DNA of 44,941 nucleotides from an uncultured Lachnospiraceae bacterium (GCA_902476265.1 CABSCP010000038.1:1-44941), one strand, 5' to 3'; positions 25,017 through 33,419 are shown, counted from the first letter of the stretch. Numbers and translations: made by a program. The notes: generated from the sequence alone by a model not told the origin.

Positions 25017-25187
25017 TTACCTCCGTTTCTCTTTCTCTTTTTTCCGAAGCGAATAAGCCGAGAACAGGAATATACCGCCCAGCGCGAGATACAAAAAAGC
25101 AAACGGAATATTCGCCGTAAAGAAGCTGTAAAGCATACAGATCATGAACAGTGTTCCAAGCAGCAGACGAAAATAAAAGTGACGCAT
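25017..25187 (-). CDS. Small two-helix membrane protein
   Basis: A 56-residue protein, MRHFYFRLLLGTLFMICMLYSFF then ANIPFAFLYLALGGIFLFSAYSL and a charged KKEKEKRR tail: two membrane helices and little else. The frame is open further upstream, but AAGGAGG sits nine bases before ATG 25187, and an ATG at 25196 would directly abut that site, so I chose 25187. It is the first gene of the ABC transporter operon. Similar small proteins next to ABC-2 transporters are often subunits or immunity factors; the function here is unknown. Confidence 0.65.
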   Translation of the reverse strand: MRHFYFRLLLGTLFMICMLYSFFTANIPFAFLYLALGGIFLFSAYSLRKKEKEKRR

Positions 25188-25301
25188 AAAAGTCATCCTC
25201 CTTCTCTTTGGGTAAAGTGTTTTTTGTTTACAAACAGAGCATACAACAAAAGGAGGCATTCTGCGGAGATGTCCACGAATGGAAGGTTTTTGACCGCGAA
25301 A

Positions 25302-25331
25302 AAACAGCAGGCCCATCGCTGTCTGCTGTTT
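25302..25331 (-). terminator. Terminator after the histidine kinase gene
   Basis: Read on the minus strand, AAACAGCAG and CTGCTGTTT form a 9-bp stem around a 12-base loop, followed by TTTTTTCG. It lies 15 bp after the kinase stop and before the micro-protein gene, so the two-component genes and the transporter genes are probably separate transcripts or linked by partial read-through. Confidence 0.72.
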
Positions 25332-25345
25332 ATCGAAATTGGATT

Positions 25346-26635
25346 TTATTGCATTGTTATCGGTTGAAAAGACAGTGTGACCACAGACCTGAAAACGCCG
25401 TTCTCATACTCTGTATGGATGATTCCGTCATAGCGTTCAGCGGCGGTTTTGGCGCTTTTCAATCCCCATCCATGGGAAGCCTTATCGGTTTTGGAAGTCA
25501 GCAAATTTCCGTTTTCCTGTGCAGGGGCCTTTCCGTATCCGTTTTCCACTTTGATGAGGAGCATGGCATTGATGCGCCGGACAGTCAGTTTCAGAAAGCG
25601 CAGATGATCCGGGGCTGTCTGTGCCGCTTCCAAAGCATTGTCCAGCAGATTCCCTAAAATCGTTGTGAGGTCAACGCTGCGAATATTTGTGTTGTGGGGA
25701 AATTCGATATTCACCTTTGTTTGAATATGATTTTCCGCGGCCAGGGCCAGCTTGCTGCTGATCAGATAATCAGTGGCTTTATCGCCCGTCCAGACAGTTT
25801 GCGAAATCTCCCGGACGGGAGTGCGTAAATCCTCACAATACTGCAGGGCTTCCGGAATGTCGCCCTTTTTAAGGCAATGGTAAATTGCCTCGATATGATT
25901 ATGCAGATCATGGTATAGCCGGGCGTTGCCTGAATAAGTCCGGCGCAGTGCCTGATAGTCCCGTTCCAGTATTTCCGCCTGCTCCTGTTTCAGACGCGCG
26001 ATTTCGGCTTCCATTTCATGCTGTCTGTTTACGCGGTAAAACAGAATGGCGAACAATAAAACCGTAGATAAAATAATCCATAGACCCAGCGTATCATCCT
26101 CTAACGGCAGCAGTGTCTGTTCAGACAGCGTTATTGTGCTAAACAGTCCCAAGAGGGCGATGACGGATGCAAAACGGACGGCGTCCGGGGGCTTGTCCGA
26201 TGTTCTTTTTTTCAGAAAAACGGCAATACCGGCCATGAGCAGGCGCACCAGCCAGGGGCCGATCAGAGATTCCGGCGCATTGGTACGGATAAAGCTTTCC
26301 GAACGAAACAGGATAGCCAGACCGGACGACAGCAGAAAATCCCATAGTCCAACCGCCACCTCATAGAAGAAAACAAGAAACAGGCAAAGACGTACCTGCT
26401 CCCGCCGGTAATACCAAGTGACGGCCGTTATAACCAATAGTTCGACAGCGATGACCCCAATATCCGGAAAAGAAACAACCTGCAGGACGGTGACGATACA
26501 TCCGCCAAAAGCAGACAGCAGCAGGGCTTTTTTGCCGGGAGAAAATTCTGTCAGCGCTGCTATGAGGAAAAGGCCGAAAAGAAGGCGCAGTTCATTTGTT
26601 AAGAGAAAAGAAAGCATTTGATACCGTTCCGTCAT
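25346..26635 (-). CDS. GHKL sensor histidine kinase (AgrC-like)
   Basis: A membrane sensor of the AgrC/ComD type. The first ~195 residues are six or so hydrophobic segments. A coiled stretch follows (HEMEAEIARLKQEQAEILERDYQAL), then the phospho-acceptor region YHDLHNHIEAIYHCLKKGDIPEAL. The C-terminal GHKL ATPase has ILGNLLDNALEAA (N box) and SHGWGLKSAKTAAERYDG (G box). The 429-residue length is typical. The start overlaps the stop of the response-regulator gene (ATGA). The ligand is unknown; no AgrD-like pheromone gene was found nearby. Confidence 0.88.
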   Translation of the reverse strand: MTERYQMLSFLLTNELRLLFGLFLIAALTEFSPGKKALLLSAFGGCIVTVLQVVSFPDIGVIAVELLVITAVTWYYRREQVRLCLFLVFFYEVAVGLWDFLLSSGLAILFRSESFIRTNAPESLIGPWLVRLLMAGIAVFLKKRTSDKPPDAVRFASVIALLGLFSTITLSEQTLLPLEDDTLGLWIILSTVLLFAILFYRVNRQHEMEAEIARLKQEQAEILERDYQALRRTYSGNARLYHDLHNHIEAIYHCLKKGDIPEALQYCEDLRTPVREISQTVWTGDKATDYLISSKLALAAENHIQTKVNIEFPHNTNIRSVDLTTILGNLLDNALEAAQTAPDHLRFLKLTVRRINAMLLIKVENGYGKAPAQENGNLLTSKTDKASHGWGLKSAKTAAERYDGIIHTEYENGVFRSVVTLSFQPITMQ

Positions 26636-27357
26636 ATGTGTGCCCCCCAGAACTGATTGATCTGCTGTTTCACTTCCTGCAAATGAGAACGGCTGATGGG
26701 TAATTGCTCGCCGTTTTTCAGGAGGGCCATGCTGTCGCAGATTTTCATGATATGAATGATGTTGACGATATAGCCCCGGTCAATGAAGATAAATTCCGGC
26801 GTATTGAGTTCGGTGAAGACCTGCTGTAAACTCTTTCTCACTTTTGCCGTTCCGGTGTTAGATACGATGCAGGCATTTTTCCCGTCCCGCCGGATATAGA
26901 AAATATCCCGACAGGGTATTTTCTCCATACGGTTTGCGGTACAGATGGCGTATTCCTGTCCGGCCTCTAACTCAATCAGCCTGGCTGCGTCCGTAACAGC
27001 GGCGGCCAGCTTCGTTTCCAGGTTATTTTTCGGCACATAGCGGAAGATGGACAGCTCAAAAGCATCAATCGCATATTCCGTATGGGAAGTCACAAAAATA
27101 ATTTTGACATTGGGCAGAAATTTCTTAATCCGCTGCGGAATTTCCATACCGCTGATTCCCGGCATTTCAATATCCAGTAAAATCAGATCATAGAAAAAAC
27201 CATCGTCGGTTATATCATAGAGCAGATTGCAGCTTTGGGTATAGGGAGAAATTTCAAAACCGATCCCACATTTCTGAAGACTGTCTTTGACAATTTCCGC
27301 ATCCAGAGCAACAGCTCTCTCTTCATCATCACAGATAGCGATTCTGATCACATCCAT
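26632..27357 (-). CDS. LytTR-family response regulator
   Basis: An AgrA/ComE-type transcription factor. The receiver domain has the acidic pair D10/D11, the phospho-acceptor Asp62 in LILLDIEMPG, the T/S in FVTSHTEYAIDAFELSIFRYVPK and the conserved Lys there. The LytTR DNA-binding domain occupies about residues 140-240 (IFYIRRDGKN, RKSLQQVFTELNTPEFIFIDRGYIVNIIHI, LPISRSHLQEVKQ). GAGG lies very close to the ATG. It leads the operon with its kinase and most probably controls the adjacent transporter genes. Confidence 0.9.
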   Translation of the reverse strand: MDVIRIAICDDEERAVALDAEIVKDSLQKCGIGFEISPYTQSCNLLYDITDDGFFYDLILLDIEMPGISGMEIPQRIKKFLPNVKIIFVTSHTEYAIDAFELSIFRYVPKNNLETKLAAAVTDAARLIELEAGQEYAICTANRMEKIPCRDIFYIRRDGKNACIVSNTGTAKVRKSLQQVFTELNTPEFIFIDRGYIVNIIHIMKICDSMALLKNGEQLPISRSHLQEVKQQINQFWGAHI

Positions 27358-27668
27358 TACCTCATTTTTCCGCGCCTTCCCGTATTATAGCAGGAAGGGC
27401 ATTTTTCGTTTTGCATCTGTCTCTTATAAAGTTCTGTGGTTCACAGGACACTTCCTTAAACTGCATTATAATTCTTTTGGACGGACAATACAAGAAACCG
27501 GATTTGAAACTTTCGGCGGGGATGTGAAAACGGTCCGGAAATTCGAAAACAAAGGCTCTTGTGTTGTTGCGGAGAAAGGGACGTGTTAGAATGATACTGT
27601 AAAAAGAAATTTAGAATTTCAAGAACCAATATCCGGGAAAACGACGAATGGAGTCAGGGGGAGACAAC
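27358..27668. promoter_or_regulatory. Divergent intergenic region of the LytTR operon and lipoprotein gene
   Basis: This 311-bp gap separates divergent genes. On the minus strand, TATAAT at 27389-27384 is placed for the response-regulator gene, with a poor -35 (AAAACG), as expected of an activator-dependent promoter. On the + strand, TTGTTG (27564-27569) and TAGAAT (27587-27592) with 17-bp spacing form a moderate promoter for the lipoprotein. No clear LytTR direct repeats of the usual spacing were identified. No other gene is seen. Confidence 0.5.
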
Positions 27669-29288
27669 ATGAAAAAATTTATATTATGGGCGGTAATTCT
27701 CGGAATGCTGATCGGGCTGACAGGCTGCGGCACAAAAGAAGCAGGCGCAGAGAAAGAATACGTTTTTACAGATGGAAAGCATCTGAGAAATGAACAGTAT
27801 GGAGCTACCTTTCAGACGAAATTCGTGGAGGCAGAGGGTGTCACGCTTCATGTGGAAAGCGGCATCTACGAGGAAGAGACTGCTAAAAAGATTCTGGAGG
27901 CCGTACAGACGGATTATGAGGTTTTAAAGAAGAAGGGAAGCGGATCAGAAGGGAAAGTCACTCTTTATGTATTGAAGAGTACCGTAAAAGAAAATCCGCA
28001 GGCGGTAAAAAATGAAGTTTTCTGCACGCCGGATGAGATTTTTTCCGGAGCTTACCGGCAGGCTCTGGTCAAAGCGGCGTTTGGAATCACCGGCTATTGG
28101 AAGAAAGTTGGGCTGGAAGCGTTCTTTTTCGGGAAGGATGGCGACAGCGATTTGAAGAAACTGGAAAGCTTTTATCAGGAGAAAACCCATGCCAGAGTGC
28201 TTTCCCTCATGCCTGCCTACTTTAATGAAACCTTTGCGGATGCTGCTACGAGAAAGGCGGCGGAGGCCACAGCGTGCCTGCTGACAGAATACATGGTGGA
28301 TACTTATGGCCTGCAGGCGTTTCTGGAAGAGAAAGAGATTTCACAGCGCTGTGAGGAATGGCTGGAACAGAAGGGAATCACACAATGCCGCCCTCCTGAG
28401 AATAGGGTGAATCTGGCGGAGATGCAGGCGGACAGTGATAGAGAACACCCTCTGATCCTCCAGTTTCAGAATTACACGCTCTATTTTGAAAAACTGGACT
28501 GGCTGGAAGACGCGGATGATATTTATGACTTTTTAAAGGAAACGTTTGAAGGATATGAAACACTTCTGAATCAGATCAAAACAGAAAAGCCGGAAATTTA
28601 TGAGGATGTGATGGAGAATACCAAAAACCCCATAGCTTTCTACTTTGGACCATACAGACATGGGCTTTCTCACGGAAAGAATCAAGCTGTTTATATTTCT
28701 GACAGAAGAACCGTTTTTCATGAAATGTTTCATCTGTTGATACCGCGCCTGAAAGATCAGTCCCAGTGGTATTACGAGGGACTTGTAACGTATCTGACAG
28801 AAGAGATGACATCAGCTTATCAGGAGGGCTGGGAAAAACAGGCGTTTTATGACGGAATTACAAAAAGCGGTGTCTATCAGGAATTTTCACCGGATGACCA
28901 AAAATTTATGGACTATGTGAGCAATTACTATACCCTGTATCAACCGCTGCCAGAGGATGCCGCAAGTCTGGATAATTTCATTTTCCACCGGGCGGTGGGG
29001 ATGGTCACATTAAAGTACCCCAAGCTTCCCACCACACTGACGATGGCAAAACTGAGCGTGAAGGAACGAAGGGGTGGAAACATTTATGATTATTCTGAGG
29101 AAAAAAAGCAGGAGGGAAACTATCTGACCTATGCGGAATCCATGGTATACATAGAATATCTGGCGGTACACTATGGGCTGGATACCGTTCTGGCGGTAGC
29201 GAAGGGAAGAGAAACCTTTGAGGAAGCGTTCGGAGGAACCTATCAGACAATTTTGCCCAGGGTAGTGGATTGGATACCGGCATTATAA
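27669..29288 (+). CDS. Lipoprotein with HExxH metallopeptidase-like motif
   Basis: A surface lipoprotein of unknown function, about 539 residues. The signal peptide MKKFILWAVILGMLIGLTGC ends in a lipobox with Cys20. Much of the protein has no recognised family, but FHEMFH (H351, E352, H355) followed by WYYEGLVTYLTEEM with E370 resembles the HExxH...W..EG..xY arrangement of gluzincin (peptidase MA-like) metallopeptidases. I chose ATG 27669, not 27648, because GGGGGAG lies seven bases upstream and the signal sequence begins there. Divergent from the LytTR genes; a functional link is possible but unproven. Confidence 0.68.
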   Translation: MKKFILWAVILGMLIGLTGCGTKEAGAEKEYVFTDGKHLRNEQYGATFQTKFVEAEGVTLHVESGIYEEETAKKILEAVQTDYEVLKKKGSGSEGKVTLYVLKSTVKENPQAVKNEVFCTPDEIFSGAYRQALVKAAFGITGYWKKVGLEAFFFGKDGDSDLKKLESFYQEKTHARVLSLMPAYFNETFADAATRKAAEATACLLTEYMVDTYGLQAFLEEKEISQRCEEWLEQKGITQCRPPENRVNLAEMQADSDREHPLILQFQNYTLYFEKLDWLEDADDIYDFLKETFEGYETLLNQIKTEKPEIYEDVMENTKNPIAFYFGPYRHGLSHGKNQAVYISDRRTVFHEMFHLLIPRLKDQSQWYYEGLVTYLTEEMTSAYQEGWEKQAFYDGITKSGVYQEFSPDDQKFMDYVSNYYTLYQPLPEDAASLDNFIFHRAVGMVTLKYPKLPTTLTMAKLSVKERRGGNIYDYSEEKKQEGNYLTYAESMVYIEYLAVHYGLDTVLAVAKGRETFEEAFGGTYQTILPRVVDWIPAL

Positions 29289-29629
29289 AAGCGGGACGGT
29301 TTCTACAGCTGGTTCATACGGAAATGAACGATATGGAGGAGAATGATTTATGACAAGGCTGCAGAATTCCATGCGTAGGGCCTGACGTATTCTTTAAACT
29401 TATTTCGCTTTATGGCGCGGGCGGGTGTCTCCTTGTTCAATGAAGGTACGTAATTACATTAAAAATTTTTAAATTGAGCTGCCAAAGCAAGCTGGAGAAA
29501 GCGTGAAAAGCACAAAGAGACTTTTCACGCTTTATTAGTAAAAAATCGAGGGACCAAGATAAAACTTTAAAATAATTGATTTTATAATTAAAAATATTAA
29601 TACAAATATTAAAAATATTAATATTATTA
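29289..29629. other. Intergenic tract without an intact gene
   Basis: Between the lipoprotein and the DUF2089 promoter no intact gene is visible. A ribosome-binding site (GGAGGAG) precedes a 12-codon frame at 29350 (MTRLQNSMRRA, then stop), probably a relic of a deleted gene. The later part (29560-29630) is extremely A+T-rich with repeated AAATATTAA-like units, as an UP element or a protein-binding tract would be. A terminator lies at 29501-29533. Confidence 0.5.
29501..29533 (+). terminator. Rho-independent terminator
   Basis: GCGTGAAAAG and CTTTTCACGC form a perfect 10-bp stem around a 10-base loop, followed by TTTA. It would end transcription from the lipoprotein region before the DUF2089 operon. 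The T-run is short, so efficiency is uncertain. Confidence 0.7.
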
Positions 29630-29665
29630 TTGACATATATTAACTGTAGTGTTATAGTGACACTA
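29630..29665 (+). promoter_or_regulatory. Promoter with operator over the -10 box
   Basis: TTGACA at 29630-29635 and TATAGT at 29653-29658 are 17 bp apart, a near-consensus housekeeping promoter. The -10 box lies at the centre of a 19-bp inverted repeat with perfect 6-bp arms, TAGTGT (29647-29652) and ACACTA (29660-29665). A repressor bound there would block transcription. The first gene of the operon encodes a probable DNA-binding DUF2089 protein, a good candidate for autorepression (inference). Confidence 0.78.
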
Positions 29666-29691
29666 AAGAAACGAACGCGAGGAGGTATGCC

Positions 29692-30051
29692 ATGAAGAAA
29701 GTGATCAGCCGCTGTCCGGTATGCGGCAAAGACCTGACAGTTGCCAGATTGAAGTGCGATTCCTGCGATACGGTGATCGAGAATAATTTCAGCCTGAGCA
29801 AGTTTGACTATCTTTCGGATGAAGAGCTTAATTTTGTGGATGTGTTCATCCGATGCCGGGGAAATATCAAAGAAGTGGAGAAGGAGCTTGGGATTTCTTA
29901 TCCCACTGTGCGGGCCAGGCTGGACGGGGTGATCAAAAGCCTTGGCTATGAAACGGAGCCGGACAATCAGGCGGCCAAGAAGGAAGAAATTTTAAGAGCT
30001 CTGGAAAATGGAGAGATCACCGCAGAGCAGGCGATCGCGCAGTTAAAGTAG
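29692..30051 (+). CDS. DUF2089 zinc-ribbon/HTH regulator with SHOCT-like tail
   Basis: A small probable transcription regulator, 119 residues. It begins with a zinc ribbon (CPVCGKDLTVARLKCDSCD, two CxxC pairs), then a helix-turn-helix-like region (FVDVFIRCRGNIKEVEKELGISYPTVRARLDGVIKSLGY), together the DUF2089 family. The last ~25 residues (EEILRALENGEITAEQAIAQL) form a short SHOCT-like helical pair that is found again at the start of the next protein. A GAGGAGG ribosome-binding site precedes the ATG. The strong operator just upstream suggests autoregulation. Confidence 0.85.
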   Translation: MKKVISRCPVCGKDLTVARLKCDSCDTVIENNFSLSKFDYLSDEELNFVDVFIRCRGNIKEVEKELGISYPTVRARLDGVIKSLGYETEPDNQAAKKEEILRALENGEITAEQAIAQLK

Positions 30052-30108
30052 GATCACAGTAACCGGGAAGGCACAGAGTGATTGAGATTCAGAAAAAGGA
30101 GATTTATG

Positions 30109-30492
30109 ATGGATGAGAGAATGAGAATTTTAAAGATGGTGGAAGAAGGAACGATTACGGCAGAACAGGCGGAAGAGCTGATGCAGGCCATGAATGTGGA
30201 GCAGGCGCCACAGCGGATGGAAATCGTAAAGAACGGCTATGATAAGAAAATGTTCCGCATTGTGGTGGACAGTGTGGATGGGGATAAAGTGAAGATTCAA
30301 TTTCCGGTGGGCGCTGTAAAAAAGATACTGAAGGCCACAGGCAAGCTTCCCATCCCGGAAAAAGATCTGGAGGGCGTTGATCTTTCCGGAATGATGGACG
30401 CGGTTTCCGAATGTCTGGAGTATGAAACAGAAGGGGATTTCGTGAATGTGGAAGCTTCGGACGGAACAACGGTGCGGATTTTTGTGGATTAA
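30109..30492 (+). CDS. SHOCT-like (YvlB/LiaX-N-type) protein
   Basis: A protein of about 127 residues. The N-terminal ~30 residues (MRILKMVEEGTITAEQAEELMQAM) are the SHOCT-like module of YvlB and LiaX, proteins of cell-envelope stress responses. The rest (FRIVVDSVDGDKVKIQFPVGAVKKIL... VNVEASDGTTVRIFVD) looks like a small beta-rich domain. No signal peptide or membrane helix is seen, so it should be cytoplasmic. The start is 30109 (spacing 7 from AAAAGGAG) or 30106. Precise role is unknown. Confidence 0.72.
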   Translation: MDERMRILKMVEEGTITAEQAEELMQAMNVEQAPQRMEIVKNGYDKKMFRIVVDSVDGDKVKIQFPVGAVKKILKATGKLPIPEKDLEGVDLSGMMDAVSECLEYETEGDFVNVEASDGTTVRIFVD

Positions 30493-30510
30493 GAAAGCGG
30501 CAGAGAAAAC

Positions 30511-30774
30511 ATGATTGTGAGAGTCCAGACAAGTGAGATACGCCTGTTTCTGCCGGTTCCCGCCAGGATGATCGGATTGGTGATCAGAATGCTTCCCGCC
30601 AGAGTGATAGAGGATATGCATGAAAAAACGCCGGAACCTTACCGGGAGGTCATTACCAAAGAAGCAATCGTCATGTTGGTGGGAGCGTGCATGGATGTTT
30701 TGAAGGAGAATAAGGGACTGGAGATCATCCATGTGGAGATGGCGGATGGAACATTTGTATCCATAAGGTTATAA
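30511..30774 (+). CDS. Small conserved-looking protein of the DUF2089 operon
   Basis: An 87-residue protein of unknown function. It looks related to the second half of the preceding gene product: both have an IP/FPVxA-type strand, a helix of the form (A)xx-(I/L)-K/R and a C-terminal VEMADGTFVSIRL resembling VEASDGTTVRIFV. That suggests a shared fold and possible pairing. It starts 18 bp after the preceding stop, with GCAGAG upstream of the ATG, and ends the operon in front of a terminator. Confidence 0.6.
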   Translation: MIVRVQTSEIRLFLPVPARMIGLVIRMLPARVIEDMHEKTPEPYREVITKEAIVMLVGACMDVLKENKGLEIIHVEMADGTFVSIRL

Positions 30775-30776
30775 AA

Positions 30777-30845
30777 AAAGGAACTCATGTCAGAGGAAAC
30801 GGTTTCCGAAAGGGACGGAATTTCCGGCGGCATAAGTTCCTTTAT
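30777..30845. terminator. Bidirectional terminator between convergent genes
   Basis: AAAGGAACT (30777-30785) and AGTTCCTTT (30835-30843) form a 9-bp stem, with an inner GGAAAC/GTTTCC hairpin. A-runs on one side and T-runs on the other let it work in both directions, for the DUF2089 operon (+) and for the MATE gene (-). Confidence 0.72.
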
Positions 30846-30868
30846 TTATGGAAAAAGAAATTTCAAAA

Positions 30869-32290
30869 TCACTCCCGGGTTCCTTCCGGGGCACAGGCAG
30901 GATCGGTCTCGGGCGCTGTCCGCAGCGTATCCTTCTGCATCCATTTTCCTTTCTTATAATAAATGATAAAAAGAACGGAGGTGACGGTCCAGGTCAACGG
31001 ATAGGAAAAAGCTACCGTTGACACTTCGTGCCTCAGCGGAACGGCCCAGAAGATCCAGCCGATGCGCAGCACACAGATGCCGAAGCAGGTCAGCAGCATG
31101 GGAATGAAGGAGTCGCCGCAGCCCCGGCAGGTACCGGACAAGATTTCGATGCAGATATAGGTGATATAGGTAGGGGAAACCACCCACATCATGCCCATGC
31201 AAATATCGATTACATTTTGATCCCTGGTGAACAAAAGCAGGATGGTATTGCCAAAACCCAGCACCAGGAAGCTTAAAATAACACTGGTAACAGCCGCAAG
31301 CCCCAGGCAGACGTGAACACTTTTTTTCACCCGGTCATATTTACCAGCACCGTAATTCTGACCCGCAAAGGTGGTGATGGAAACGCCGTAAGCGCCCATG
31401 ATCATCCAGAAAATGCCGTCCACTTTTCCGTAAGCAGTCCAGGCAGCCACCGTGTCCGTGCCGAAGGAGTTGATGGAAGACTGGATCAGCAGGTTGGAGA
31501 TGGAATACATGGCCGACTGCAGTCCGGCGGGAAATCCGATTTTAACGATGGATAACAGATGCTGTTTATGAAAACGGATTTTCCGAATAAAAAGCCGGTA
31601 GGAGTCCGTCGTCCGAACCAGTGCCACAACGGTCATGAGGGCGGAAATCGCCTGAGATAAAATGGTCGCGATGGCCACGCCGGCCACGCCCATTTTTAAG
31701 GTCACCACAAAAAACAGATCCAGTCCGATGTTGATGAAACAGGATGCGATCAAAAAATAGAGGGGGCGTTTGGAATCCCCTACCGCGCGAAGGATGCCCG
31801 ATCCCATGTTATAAATCATGGACGGAATGATGCCGCAGAAATAAATTTTCATATAGATTAAGGAAGGTTCCATGATGTCAGCGGGGGTGGACATGGCTTC
31901 CAGGGAAAAACGGGCCGCTGCAATGCCGATGACCATCATGACCGCGCCCCCGGCGATGGCAAGGGCGATGGAAGTATGGACGGAATCGCTCACCTTCTTA
32001 TGATCTCCCGCACCGTAGTGCTGGGAAATGATAACGGTGGCACCGGAGGAAAGACCCACAAAAAAGCCCACAAGGAGATTGATGATGGTGGCCGCCGGGC
32101 CGCCTACGGAAGCCAGCGCCTCTTTGCCAACAAAATTGCCCACAATAATGGCATCTGTGGTGTTATAAAGCTGCTGGAAAAAAGTCCCGAACAAAATCGG
32201 AAAGAAGAAAAAGAGAAGCTGTTTCCAGATGACGCCCTCTGTGATCTGGTTTGCTGATTGTGTTTTGACGGCCGCCGTATGTTTTTTCAT
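30869..32290 (-). CDS. MATE-family multidrug/Na+ antiporter
   Basis: A 12-helix efflux transporter of the MOP superfamily, 473 residues. Family features are FFFFPILFGTFFQQLYNTTDAIIVGNFVGKEALASVGG at the N-terminus, GLSSGATVIISQHYGAGDHKKV, and the repeated half QSAMYSISNLLIQSSINSFGTDTVAAWTAYGKVDGIFWM with FAGQNYGAGKYDRVKKSV. The frame is open far upstream, but MATE homology and a GAGGATACTTTT-ATG arrangement place the start at 32290. Substrate unknown. Confidence 0.9.
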   Translation of the reverse strand: MKKHTAAVKTQSANQITEGVIWKQLLFFFFPILFGTFFQQLYNTTDAIIVGNFVGKEALASVGGPAATIINLLVGFFVGLSSGATVIISQHYGAGDHKKVSDSVHTSIALAIAGGAVMMVIGIAAARFSLEAMSTPADIMEPSLIYMKIYFCGIIPSMIYNMGSGILRAVGDSKRPLYFLIASCFINIGLDLFFVVTLKMGVAGVAIATILSQAISALMTVVALVRTTDSYRLFIRKIRFHKQHLLSIVKIGFPAGLQSAMYSISNLLIQSSINSFGTDTVAAWTAYGKVDGIFWMIMGAYGVSITTFAGQNYGAGKYDRVKKSVHVCLGLAAVTSVILSFLVLGFGNTILLLFTRDQNVIDICMGMMWVVSPTYITYICIEILSGTCRGCGDSFIPMLLTCFGICVLRIGWIFWAVPLRHEVSTVAFSYPLTWTVTSVLFIIYYKKGKWMQKDTLRTAPETDPACAPEGTRE

Positions 32291-32417
32291 AAAAGTATCC
32301 TCATTCTGACAGAAAAATGGCCGCCCAATGCCGAAATTCCGGCAGGGCGGATCTATAGAAATGATTATATCCGTTTTGGGAAGGAAAGACAAGCATTTGT
32401 TTTTTTGCGTACAAAGA

Positions 32418-32446
32418 TTGACAAAATCTGCGTTTTTTGTTATGGT
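32418..32446 (+). promoter_or_regulatory. Promoter of the CaCA antiporter gene
   Basis: TTGACA at 32418-32423 and TATGGT at 32441-32446 with a 17-bp spacer. The gene starts 32 bp downstream. Confidence 0.65.
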
Positions 32447-32477
32447 CAGGGGATGGAATACATAGGAGGAAAAGAAT

Positions 32478-33416
32478 ATGGTAACAACGGTATTGCTTTT
32501 TATTTTGGGGCTCATTCTGATCTGCCTGGGCGGCGACCGCCTGGTGGATGCGGCTGTGGCGATTGCCAAAAAGGCGGGGATTCCGCAGATCGTGGTGGGC
32601 GCAACGATTGTCAGCCTGGGAACCACCCTGCCGGAAATCCTGGTTTCCACCACGGCGGCGTTTGACGGTTCCGCGGCGATTGCGGCCGGGAACGCTTTTG
32701 GTTCCATCATCTGCAACACTGCCCTGATCGCAGGGCTGACCCAGACCATCCGGCCGGCCAGAAAAGTGGAGTTTTCATCCCTGGCCTGGAGAGGGGCCTT
32801 TTTCTTCATCGCACTGATCGCCATGAACGTATACGGATATATGACAGGAACCTTTAACCGTCCGGCAGGGATCGCCCTTCTTCTGGCGTTTGTACTCTAT
32901 GCGTGGCTGAATGTGAAACGGTCCGCGGGCGAGGCGGATGAGGAGGAAAATCAGGAGGATGTGAGCGGCATTTCCATTCCCAAACAGCTGGGGATTCTGG
33001 TAATCTGCGCGATATTGTTATATTTTGGCGCAAATCTGCTGGTGGACAACGGGATTCTGATCGCAGGCGCGCTGGGCGTGCCGGAACGGGTCATCGCGGT
33101 CACCTTCATCGCCCTGGGAACTTCCCTGCCGGAACTGGTGACTTCCGTGATGTCTTTGGTAAAAGGATACGGCAATGTGGGTCTTGGCAACGTGATCGGG
33201 GCCAACATTTTAAATATGCTGCTGGTGATCGGCATTCCTGCTACGGTTGCGGGGATTCCGCTGGAAAGGCAGACAGTGATGGTGGATATGCCTCTGGCCC
33301 TTTTGGTAATGGCAGTGTTGATCGTGCCCATCCTGATCCGGAAAAAATCCTCCAGAGTGCAGGGAATTGCGCTGCTTTCCATCTATGCCGCATACTGTAT
33401 TGTGTCTTTTATTTAA
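32478..33416 (+). CDS. Na+/Ca2+ exchanger (CaCA family, YrbG-like)
   Basis: A cation/proton or sodium/calcium antiporter, 312 residues with ten expected helices in two inverted halves. The duplicated alpha-repeats are visible: VVGATIVSLGTTLPEILVSTTAAFDGSAAIAAGNAFGSIICNTALIAG near residues 36-83 and VIAVTFIALGTSLPELVTSVMSLVKGYGNVGLGNVIGANILNMLLVIG near residues 205-252, both with the G(T/S)xxPE signature. A CATAGGAGGAAAAG site precedes the ATG. A charged EADEEENQEDVS loop separates the halves. Confidence 0.9.
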   Translation: MVTTVLLFILGLILICLGGDRLVDAAVAIAKKAGIPQIVVGATIVSLGTTLPEILVSTTAAFDGSAAIAAGNAFGSIICNTALIAGLTQTIRPARKVEFSSLAWRGAFFFIALIAMNVYGYMTGTFNRPAGIALLLAFVLYAWLNVKRSAGEADEEENQEDVSGISIPKQLGILVICAILLYFGANLLVDNGILIAGALGVPERVIAVTFIALGTSLPELVTSVMSLVKGYGNVGLGNVIGANILNMLLVIGIPATVAGIPLERQTVMVDMPLALLVMAVLIVPILIRKKSSRVQGIALLSIYAAYCIVSFI

Positions 33417-33419
33417 CCC

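Noticed and set aside
27401..27480. LytTR-type direct repeats upstream of the response-regulator promoter
   Set aside because: Two ACAG-starting segments occur on the minus strand but about 17 bases apart with poor matches; spacing and sequence do not fit known LytTR sites well enough.
30869..32824. Full 651-codon open frame for the MATE gene
   Set aside because: The first ~178 codons lie antisense to the CaCA gene and its promoter and do not look like a transporter; homology and the ribosome-binding site put the start at 32290.
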